10,807 nucleotides of DNA from Streptomyces violaceus. Its GTDB lineage: Bacteria > Actinomycetota > Actinomycetes > Streptomycetales > Streptomycetaceae. The translations under genes and the position numbers were made by a program. The stretch's first letter is position 1. Each line of letters starts with the position of its first letter. Shown one piece after another: positions 6,053-10,807 of the stretch. The stretch spans positions 1 to 10,807 of the forward strand of contig KL569118.1 in assembly GCA_000715635.1 (NCBI GenBank), in the 5' to 3' direction. A model generated the notes under the pieces. That model did not search any database. It was not told the DNA's origin and was given only the letters and a program-made list of their open reading frames with translations.

Positions 6053-6580
6053 TCACTTCCCGGCGCCGAAGCCGAAGCCGCCCGAGCCCTCGACCTTGGA
6101 GCGCAGGCGCTTGCCCTTCTCGGTGGCCTGGTCGTTCAGCTCCTGCTGGAAGTCGCGCATCCGGCCGCGCAGTTCCTCGTCGTGCGCGGCGAGGATGCGG
6201 GCGGCCAGCAGACCGGCGTTGCGGGCACCGGCGACGGAGACCGTCGCGACGGGGACACCGGCCGGCATCTGCACGATCGACAGGAGGCTGTCCATGCCGT
6301 CGAGGTACTTCAGCGGCACGGGCACGCCGATGACCGGCAGCGGGGTGACCGAGGCGAGCATGCCGGGCAGGTGGGCGGCGCCGCCGGCCCCGGCGATGAT
6401 CACCTTGAGCCCGCGGCCGTCGGCCTGCTCGCCGTACGCGACCATCTCGCGCGGCATGCGGTGGGCCGACACGACGTCCACCTCGTAGGGGATCTCGAAC
6501 TCGTCGAGGGCCTTCGCGGCGGCCTCCATGACGGGCCAGTCGGAGTCCGACCCCATGACGATGCCAACAACAGGGCTCAT
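6053..6580 (-). CDS. purE: N5-carboxyaminoimidazole ribonucleotide mutase PurE (class I)
   Basis: The protein has 175 residues. It rearranges N5-CAIR to CAIR in de novo purine synthesis, using the product of PurK. Family motifs are all present: [13 protein letters not shown] at the N-terminus, VVSAHRMP with catalytic His40, [13 protein letters not shown], and PVIGVPVP. The protein is somewhat longer than many PurE because of a charged, Gly-rich tail (ending GFGFGAGK) that family members do not need for catalysis. Its ATG overlaps the purK stop by four bases (ATGA), showing tight coupling between the two consecutive enzymes. The stop overlaps or abuts the dipeptidase start. Absence of a full PurE/PurK fusion is normal in bacteria. 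Confidence 0.96.
   Translation of the reverse strand: MSPVVGIVMGSDSDWPVMEAAAKALDEFEIPYEVDVVSAHRMPREMVAYGEQADGRGLKVIIAGAGGAAHLPGMLASVTPLPVIGVPVPLKYLDGMDSLLSIVQMPAGVPVATVSVAGARNAGLLAARILAAHDEELRGRMRDFQQELNDQATEKGKRLRSKVEGSGGFGFGAGK
6056..6061 (-). promoter_or_regulatory. Ribosome-binding site (GGGAAG) of the dipeptidase
   Basis: GGGAAG on the minus strand sits inside the last codons of purE, eight bases before the ATG at 6047. It supports the shorter start and suggests translational coupling to purE. Confidence 0.5.
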
Positions 6581-7716
6581 TCGGTGATGGTGCCTCTCAG
6601 GTAGCCGGCTGCGTGACGGGCGCGCTCCAGCACGTCGTCCAGGTCGTCGCCGTAGGTGTTGACGTGTCCGACCTTGCGGCCGGGCTTCACGTCCTTGCCG
6701 TACATGTGGATCTTCAGCTGGGGGTCGCGGGCCATGCAGTGCAGGTACGCGGAGTACATGTCCGGGTAGTCGCCGCCGAGGACGTTGACCATGACCGTCC
6801 ACTCGGCGCGCGGACGCGGGTCGCCGAGGGGCAGGTCCAGGACCGCCCGGACGTGGTTGGCGAACTGGCTGGTGACCGCGCCGTCCATCGACCAGTGGCC
6901 GGAGTTGTGCGGGCGCATCGCCAGCTCGTTGACGAGGATGCGGCCGTCGCGGGTCTGGAACAGCTCGACGGCGAGGTGCCCGACGACGTCGAGCTCCTTG
7001 GCGATGTTCAGGGCCATCTCCGAGGCCCGGACCGCGAGGTCCTCGTCGAGGCCGGGAGCCGGGGCGATGACCGTGTCGCAGACGCCGTTCACCTGGCGGG
7101 ACTCCACGACCGGGTAGGCGACGGCCTGGCCGTGCGGGGAGCGTACGACGTTGGCGGCGAGCTCGCGGAGGAAGTCGACCTTCTCCTCGGCGAGCACGGG
7201 GACACCGGCCTTGAACGGGTCGGCGGCCTCCTCGACGGAGTCGACGACCCACACGCCCTTGCCGTCGTAGCCGCCGCGGACGGTCTTGAGGACGACGGGG
7301 AATCCCTCGCCCTCGGCGGCGAAGGCCGCCACGTCCTGCGGATCGGAGACGATCCTGTGCCTGGGGCAGGGCACGCCGATCGCGTCGAGCTTCGCGCGCA
7401 TCACGCCCTTGTCCTGGGCGTGCACGAGCGCGTCGGGGCCGGGGCGCACGGGGATGCCGTCCGCCTCCAGGGCTCTGAGGTGTTCGGTGGGTACATGTTC
7501 GTGATCGAAGGTGATCACATCGCACCCGCGGGCGAACTCGCGCAGCGTGTCGAGGTCGCGATAGTCGCCGATGACGACATCGCTCACGACCTGCGCAGCT
7601 GAGTCCTGCGGGGTGTCACTGAGAAGCTTGAACCTGATGCCCAGCGGGATGCCCGCCTCGTGTGTCATACGAGCGAGCTGGCCACCGCCGACCATGCCGA
7701 CTACCGGAAACGTCAC
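6577..7716 (-). CDS. purK: N5-carboxyaminoimidazole ribonucleotide synthase PurK (ATP-grasp)
   Basis: The protein has 379 residues, the normal family size. It carboxylates AIR to N5-CAIR using ATP and bicarbonate. The N-terminal domain begins [22 protein letters not shown] corresponds to the family's 'FE.VP' segment; the ATP-grasp Gly-rich loop is [18 protein letters not shown]; and the metal/ATP site segment is [25 protein letters not shown]. The GTG at 7716 is chosen because the protein then starts right at the first beta strand and TACCCT lies six bases upstream, indicating a leaderless mRNA. The upstream in-frame extension to 7797 would read through the promoter. It is the first gene of purK-purE-dipeptidase and divergent from the GtrA gene. 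No purine riboswitch or PurR-like site was recognised. Confidence 0.95.
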   Translation of the reverse strand: MTFPVVGMVGGGQLARMTHEAGIPLGIRFKLLSDTPQDSAAQVVSDVVIGDYRDLDTLREFARGCDVITFDHEHVPTEHLRALEADGIPVRPGPDALVHAQDKGVMRAKLDAIGVPCPRHRIVSDPQDVAAFAAEGEGFPVVLKTVRGGYDGKGVWVVDSVEEAADPFKAGVPVLAEEKVDFLRELAANVVRSPHGQAVAYPVVESRQVNGVCDTVIAPAPGLDEDLAVRASEMALNIAKELDVVGHLAVELFQTRDGRILVNELAMRPHNSGHWSMDGAVTSQFANHVRAVLDLPLGDPRPRAEWTVMVNVLGGDYPDMYSAYLHCMARDPQLKIHMYGKDVKPGRKVGHVNTYGDDLDDVLERARHAAGYLRGTITE

Positions 7717-7722
7717 TCCCTC

Positions 7723-7728
7723 AGGGTA
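7723..7728 (-). promoter_or_regulatory. -10 box (TACCCT), leaderless promoter of the purK operon
   Basis: TACCCT on the minus strand is followed by GAGGGA (six bases) and then the GTG start. GAGGGA touches the start codon, so it cannot act as a normally spaced ribosome site. The -35 region shows no TTGAC-like hexamer. Confidence 0.55.
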
Positions 7729-7831
7729 TCGGCCGCGCCAAGGTGGCCGGTTTCCTGCCCCTCCCCGGCCCGGCCCGGACCATCTCCGGCCGTCCACCCG
7801 TGTCCGCAGGAAGATCGCGCGGGAGGGTGGT

Positions 7832-7837
7832 TAGCAT
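7832..7837 (+). promoter_or_regulatory. Possible -10 box (TAGCAT) for the GtrA gene
   Basis: TAGCAT fits TANNNT and would give a leader of roughly 36 nt. No matching -35 is visible. The rest of the 163-bp divergent region shows no repeat or dyad that I can support. Confidence 0.25.
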
Positions 7838-7879
7838 GGCTGGGTTGACGCCAACTGAGGGACGGGGGCCTGGACGGCC

Positions 7880-8371
7880 ATGGGACATGGTGCCTCGCGG
7901 CTCAGACGGCTCGTTCGCGAAGTCGCCAAATTCGGCGCGGTGGGCGGAGCCGGGGTGCTGGTCAACCTCCTCGTGTTCAACCTGGTGCGGCATGTCACCG
8001 ACCTCCAAGTGGTGCGCGCGAGCGTCATCGCGACCGTCGTCGCGATCGTCTTCAACTACGTCGGCTTCCGCTACTTCACGTACCGCGACCGCGACAAGAG
8101 CCGCCGCACGCGGGAGATGACCCTGTTCCTGCTGTTCAGCGCGGTGGGCCTGGTCATCGAGAACGGCGTGCTGTACGCGGCGACCTACGGCTTCGACTGG
8201 AACACCCCGGTCCAGAACAACATCTTCAAGTTCGTCGGCATCGGCATCGCCACGCTCTTCCGCTTCTGGTCGTACCGCACCTGGGTCTTCCGCGCGCTCC
8301 CGGCCCGGACGACGGCGCCGGACACCGGATCGACGGTGGAGCAGGAACGGAACAAGCAGCGGGTGCCGTAG
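7880..8371 (+). CDS. GtrA-family four-helix membrane protein
   Basis: The protein has 163 residues with four predicted transmembrane helices, roughly at 15-36, 45-66, 80-103 and 112-136, which is the GtrA/DPMS-like architecture. Family marks are KFGAVGGAGVLVNLLVFN in helix 1, the VVAIVFNYVGFRYFTYR segment with its basic end, and FRFWSYRTWVF closing helix 4. GtrA proteins are proposed to help move or present polyprenyl-linked sugars for cell-surface polysaccharide; no glycosyltransferase gene is in this window, so the pathway cannot be named. The start at 7880 is forced by an in-frame TGA at 7856; GGGGG at 7864-7868 is a weak, rather distant ribosome site. The C-terminal 25 residues are polar. 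The gene is convergent with the sensor kinase. Confidence 0.85.
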   Translation: MGHGASRLRRLVREVAKFGAVGGAGVLVNLLVFNLVRHVTDLQVVRASVIATVVAIVFNYVGFRYFTYRDRDKSRRTREMTLFLLFSAVGLVIENGVLYAATYGFDWNTPVQNNIFKFVGIGIATLFRFWSYRTWVFRALPARTTAPDTGSTVEQERNKQRVP

Positions 8372-8379
8372 CCGCACGA

Positions 8380-8396
8380 TCCGGCGAAGGGCCGGA
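8380..8396. terminator. Hairpin between the convergent GtrA and sensor-kinase genes
   Basis: TCCGGC (8380-8385) and GCCGGA (8391-8396) form a perfect 6-bp stem with a GAAGG loop, in the 31-bp gap between two stop codons. There is no T-run, so it may be a weak bidirectional terminator. Confidence 0.4.
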
Positions 8397-8402
8397 CACG
8401 GC

Positions 8403-9680
8403 CTAGCGGACCATCGGCTCGTCCTCGTCCGTCATCGTCGTCTGTGCGGCGGTGCGGGACAGGAACAGACCGAACACCGGGGGCTTGGTCTGGAGCATTT
8501 CCAGGCGGCCGCCGTCCGCTTCCGCCAGGTCGCGGGCGACGGCCAGGCCGATGCCCGTGGAGTTCCGGCCGCTGATCGCCCGCTCGAAGATGCGTGCGCC
8601 CAGGTCGGCGGGGACGCCGGGGCCCTCGTCCGTGACCTCGATGACCGCCTGGTTGCCGGTGACGCGGGTACGCAGGGCCACCGTGCCGCCCCCGTGCATC
8701 AGGGAGTTCTCGATCAGCGCGGCCAGCACCTGCGCGACCGCGCCGGGCGTGCCGACCGCCTCGAGGTGCCGCTTGCCGGAGCTGACGATCGCCCGGCCCG
8801 CGCTGCGGTACGCCGGCCGCCACTCGGCGAGCTGCTGCTGGATGACCTCGTCGAGGTCGAAGGTGACGGCGGAGCCGGTGCGCGGATCGCGGGAGTTGGT
8901 CAGCAGCCGCTCGACGACGTCCGTCAGCCGCTCGACCTGCGTGAGCGCGATCGTCGCCTCGTCCTTCACGGTGTCCGGGTCGTCGGTGAGGGTGATCTCC
9001 TCCAGCCGCATGGACAGGGCCGTGAGCGGTGTCCGCAGCTGGTGGGAGGCGTCCGCGGCCAGACGGCGTTCGGCGGTGAGCATGCGCGCGATGCGCTCGG
9101 CGGAGCCGTCCAGCACGTCCGCCACCCGGTCCAGCTCGGGCACGCCGTACCGCTTGTGCCGGGGGCGGGGGTCGCCCGAGCCGAGCCGCTCGGCCGTCTC
9201 CGCGAGGTCGGTCAGCGGCGACGCCAGCCGGTTCGCCTGGCGGACCGCCAGCAGCACCGCGGCCACCACCGCCAGCAGCGCGACCAGCGCGATGATCAGC
9301 AGCGTGCGGCCGACCTCGCGGGTCACCGAGGAGCGGGGCTCCTCGACGGTGACCGTCTCGCCCTCCTCGCCGGGAGCGGTCGCGCTGATGACGTCACCGG
9401 ACGGCTTGGTGCCGACCTCGATGGGCGCTTCCCCGGGGAGTCGGATCACCGCGTAGTAACGGTTCTGTGTGACCTGCTCGCGCAGCACCTCGGCGTCGAC
9501 CTGCTGCTCGCCGAAGAGCCGGCTGTCGACGATGCTGGCGAGGCGGACCGCCTCGGACTCCACCCGTTCCTGGGCGCTGTTGCTGATCGTCCGGGTCTCG
9601 ACGATGACGAGCGAGACACCGAAGACGGCGATCACGACCAGCACCACGGCGAGCGTGGACTGGATCAGTCGGCGGCGCAT
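8403..9680 (-). CDS. Two-component sensor histidine kinase (HAMP, HisKA, HATPase_c)
   Basis: The protein has 425 residues. Transmembrane helix 1 is at about 8-28, an extracytoplasmic sensor loop of about 95 residues follows, and helix 2 spans about 124-146. A HAMP linker (ASPLTDLAETAERLGSGD) leads to the dimerisation domain with the phospho-acceptor His213 in DASHQLRTPLTAL. The ATPase domain shows the N box IENSLMHGGG, the G1 box TDEGPGVP and the G2 box GIGLAVAR. The sensor loop has no named domain that I recognise, so the signal is unknown. It lies 32 bp downstream of the response regulator on the same strand and should phosphorylate it. AGGA occurs next to the ATG but is too close for a good ribosome site; GGG at about 10 bases is an alternative. 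Confidence 0.93.
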   Translation of the reverse strand: MRRRLIQSTLAVVLVVIAVFGVSLVIVETRTISNSAQERVESEAVRLASIVDSRLFGEQQVDAEVLREQVTQNRYYAVIRLPGEAPIEVGTKPSGDVISATAPGEEGETVTVEEPRSSVTREVGRTLLIIALVALLAVVAAVLLAVRQANRLASPLTDLAETAERLGSGDPRPRHKRYGVPELDRVADVLDGSAERIARMLTAERRLAADASHQLRTPLTALSMRLEEITLTDDPDTVKDEATIALTQVERLTDVVERLLTNSRDPRTGSAVTFDLDEVIQQQLAEWRPAYRSAGRAIVSSGKRHLEAVGTPGAVAQVLAALIENSLMHGGGTVALRTRVTGNQAVIEVTDEGPGVPADLGARIFERAISGRNSTGIGLAVARDLAEADGGRLEMLQTKPPVFGLFLSRTAAQTTMTDEDEPMVR

Positions 9681-9712
9681 GTCCTGTTACCCGTGCCTGC
9701 CTGCCCCGTGGC

Positions 9713-10390
9713 TCAGCTCTTCTCGAAACGGAAGCCCACACCGCGCACGGTGGCGATGTAGCGGGGGTTGGCCGCGTCGTCGCCGAGCTTCTTGCGCAGC
9801 CAGGAGATGTGCATGTCGAGGGTCTTGGTCGACGACCACCAGGTCGTGTCCCAGACCTCGCGCATCAGCTGGTCGCGGGTGACGACCCGGCCCGCGTCGC
9901 GCACCAGTACCCGCAGCAGGTCGAACTCCTTGGCGGTGAGCTGGAGCTCCTCCTCGCCCATCCAGGCGCGGTGCGACTCGACGTCGATGCGCACGCCGTG
10001 CGTGGCGGGCGGCTGCTGCGGTTCGGCGGCACCGCGCCGCAGCAGGGCCCGGACGCGGGCGAGCAGCTCGGCGAGCCGGAAGGGCTTGGTGACGTAGTCG
10101 TCGGCGCCCGCGTCGAGCCCGACGACGGTGTCCACCTCGTCGGCGCGCGCGGTCAGGATGAGAATCGGGATGGTGTGGCCCTCGCCACGCAGGCGGCGGG
10201 CCACCTCGAGACCGTCCATGCCGGGCAGACCCAGGTCGAGCACGACCAGGTCGACGCTGCCCTGCAGTCCTGCGTCGAGAGCGGTGGGGCCGTCCTCACG
10301 CACCTCGACCTCGTAGCCCTCCCGGCGCAGAGCGCGGGCCAGCGGCTCCGAGATGGACGCGTCGTCCTCGGCGAGCAGTACACGGGTCAT
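9713..10390 (-). CDS. OmpR/PhoB-family response regulator
   Basis: The protein has 225 residues. The receiver domain (about 1-115) has the acidic pair Asp9/Asp10, phospho-acceptor Asp52 in VVLDLGLPGMDG, Thr80 in LILTAR and Lys102 in VTKPFR. The C-terminal winged helix (about 130-223) is the OmpR DNA-binding domain, with LTAKEFDLLRVLVRDAGRVV, TLDMHISWLRKKLGDD and a final YIATVRGVGFRFE. It is an intact, ordinary activator-type regulator; target genes cannot be read from the window. The ATG at 10390 has no Shine-Dalgarno sequence, but TACCAT ends six bases upstream, consistent with a leaderless transcript. It heads a two-gene operon with the sensor kinase. The upstream palindrome at 10473-10487 could be an autoregulatory site. 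Confidence 0.95.
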   Translation of the reverse strand: MTRVLLAEDDASISEPLARALRREGYEVEVREDGPTALDAGLQGSVDLVVLDLGLPGMDGLEVARRLRGEGHTIPILILTARADEVDTVVGLDAGADDYVTKPFRLAELLARVRALLRRGAAEPQQPPATHGVRIDVESHRAWMGEEELQLTAKEFDLLRVLVRDAGRVVTRDQLMREVWDTTWWSSTKTLDMHISWLRKKLGDDAANPRYIATVRGVGFRFEKS

Positions 10391-10396
10391 GAGGTG

Positions 10397-10402
10397 ATGG
10401 TA
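10397..10402 (-). promoter_or_regulatory. -10 box (TACCAT), leaderless promoter of the response-regulator operon
   Basis: TACCAT on the minus strand is followed by CACCTC (six bases) and ATG. There is no ribosome site between them. No consensus -35 was recognised 17-18 bp upstream, so an activator may be needed. Confidence 0.5.
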
Positions 10403-10447
10403 GACCTGCGAGGCTGTGAGCTGGGGTGTGACCGGAAGCGTTGATTC

Positions 10448-10546
10448 TTACCGTTGGCATACCCACTTCTTACGTTCCCGGGGAACGCGGACGAACCTCT
10501 GTCTATGGGGTGCGATCCTGGTAAGGACCTTGGAAACAGGGCTCAC
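10448..10546 (-). other. Possible small basic protein (32 codons) coupled to a 5-codon upstream ORF
   Basis: AGGAGG (10568-10573, minus strand) lies seven bases before GTG 10560, which opens a five-codon ORF (Met-Ser-Gly-Glu-Pro). Its TGA overlaps a second GTG (10546) as GTGA. The second ORF gives 32 residues rich in Arg and Lys (for example PRERKKWVCQR) and ends in TAA 57 bp before the response-regulator ATG. The ribosome site and overlap look good, but codon use is unlike neighbouring genes and no homologue is recognised. It may be chance or a leader peptide. Confidence 0.2.
10473..10487. promoter_or_regulatory. Perfect 15-nt palindrome CGTTCCC-G-GGGAACG
   Basis: Seven-base arms flank a single central G. 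It lies about 85-95 bp upstream of the response-regulator start in a non-coding, lower-GC stretch. It is a plausible binding site for a dimeric regulator; which one is unknown. Confidence 0.4.
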
Positions 10547-10639
10547 GGTTCCCCTGACACCTGTGATCCTCCTCTCAAGTCCTTCCATATGCCGCCGTGT
10601 CCTGCCGTATGGTGAATCAACGTCTGTAGCCCTAGGCGA

Positions 10640-10675
10640 CCTTCTGAGGCGCTCTGCCTCGAAGGTTTCTTTTGT
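10640..10675 (+). terminator. Intrinsic terminator on the + strand with no gene upstream
   Basis: CCTTC (10640-10644) and GAGGC (10646-10650) pair with GCCTC (10656-10660) and GAAGG (10661-10665), giving a 10-bp stem with one bulged T and a GCTCT loop. TTTCTTTTGT follows directly. This is the best rho-independent terminator in the window. The nearest annotated gene to its left on the + strand is GtrA, more than 2 kb away and beyond two minus-strand genes, so it would end an unannotated + strand transcript. Confidence 0.65.
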
Positions 10676-10736
10676 GTGGCCGGGCCTCCTCGTGCGGCGA
10701 CGCGCGAGAGGCGTGGATCCCGGTGGCGACCGCCCA

Positions 10737-10757
10737 CCGCTCCGTGCCCCGGAGCGG
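10737..10757. repeat. Strong GC hairpin near the contig end
   Basis: CCGCTCCG (10737-10744) pairs perfectly with CGGAGCGG (10750-10757) around a TGCCC loop. There is no T-run. It may terminate a leftward or rightward gene lying beyond the contig end, or be leader structure. Confidence 0.35.
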
Positions 10758-10790
10758 ACCCCCGTAGGCGTCGGGCGGACGGCCGTACGC

Positions 10791-10807
10791 CTGTCTCTTA
10801 TACACAT
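10791..10807. other. Nextera/Tn5 mosaic-end adapter remnant (assembly artefact)
   Basis: The last bases, CTGTCTCTTATACACAT, are the first 17 of the 19-bp Tn5 mosaic end used in Illumina Nextera libraries. Read on the minus strand it encodes the tell-tale MCIRDR peptide prefix. The genomic sequence therefore ends at about 10790. Confidence 0.95.

Larger units (their letters stand above)
10403..10790. other. Non-coding, lower-GC region upstream of the response regulator
   Basis: This 388-bp stretch holds no confident gene. By eye the part from about 10430 to 10680 is clearly less GC-rich than the coding DNA to its left. It contains the palindrome at 10473, the mini-ORF pair, an inverted repeat CCATA (10585-10589)/TATGG (10608-10612), the + strand terminator and the hairpin at 10737. 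The long open frame running in from the contig edge on the minus strand starts in adapter sequence and is rejected. Confidence 0.6.

Noticed and set aside
4626..6488. Plus-strand open frame of 620 codons
   Set aside because: It is a shadow of the dipeptidase and purE on the other strand and of the alkene reductase in another frame; it has no recognisable domain.
7717..7797. In-frame N-terminal extension of PurK
   Set aside because: It reads through the -10 box into the divergent promoter region, and the added residues have no counterpart in PurK proteins.
10482..10506. Possible ECF sigma promoter (GGAAC then GTCTAT) on the + strand
   Set aside because: The GGAAC belongs to a perfect palindrome, and no standard -10 word lies at the 16-17-bp spacing.
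1..10790. Mobile element, prophage, CRISPR or tRNA/rRNA genes
   Set aside because: No transposase, integrase, phage gene, repeat-spacer array or cloverleaf-like segment was found; the gene set is chromosomal.
10448..10807. Minus-strand open frame of 119 codons from the contig edge
   Set aside because: It begins in the Nextera adapter (MCIRDR), runs through hairpins and a terminator, and has codon use unlike the real genes. Only its last 32 codons have any independent support.

Overview
The window is high-GC DNA with strong third-position G/C bias, GTG starts, TANNNT -10 boxes and actinobacterial protein families (CGNR zinc finger, tandem glyoxalase-like proteins, PurK/PurE). It looks like a chromosomal segment of a Streptomyces or close relative. 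The order purK-purE-dipeptidase, beside a GtrA protein and a two-component pair, resembles from memory the Streptomyces coelicolor locus of the characterised dipeptidase Sco3058. No phage, transposon, CRISPR, tRNA or rRNA signal was seen. The last 17 bases are a Nextera/Tn5 mosaic-end adapter, so the right edge is an untrimmed contig end and not biology.

Layout from the left. (i) 2-667: 3' part of a secreted, membrane-anchored cupredoxin. (ii) 686-2083: a CGNR-type putative regulator divergent from two tandem glyoxalase-like (VOC) genes; the intergenic region holds five GTTAC/GTAAC half-sites. (iii) 2130-3263: an intact M19 dipeptidase homologue in which all six metal-ligand positions are substituted (a pseudoenzyme). 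(iv) 3375-4920: a MerR regulator divergent from an Old Yellow Enzyme-type alkene reductase, with a MerR-style dyad in a 20-bp promoter spacer. (v) 4869-7716: a compact leftward operon purK-purE-active dipeptidase, whose distal end overlaps the alkene reductase gene antisense by 52 bp. (vi) 7880-8371: a GtrA membrane protein. (vii) 8403-10390: an OmpR-type response regulator followed by its sensor kinase, reading left. (viii) 10391-10790: a visibly lower-GC stretch with no confident gene, but a good intrinsic terminator on the + strand, a perfect 15-nt palindrome and possible mini-ORFs.

How it works together. PurK and PurE convert AIR to CAIR in purine synthesis, and the active dipeptidase is probably translated from the same mRNA. 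The dead paralogue lies on the other side of the MerR/alkene reductase pair, which suggests an old dipeptidase duplication separated by, or assembled around, that redox cassette. Four genes (CGNR, alkene reductase, purK, response regulator) have a TANNNT hexamer exactly six bases before the start codon, the signature of leaderless transcripts. The items most worth following up are the pseudo-dipeptidase, the GTTAC operator cluster, the Tyr-to-His change at the alkene reductase proton-donor position, and the orphan + strand terminator at 10640-10675.
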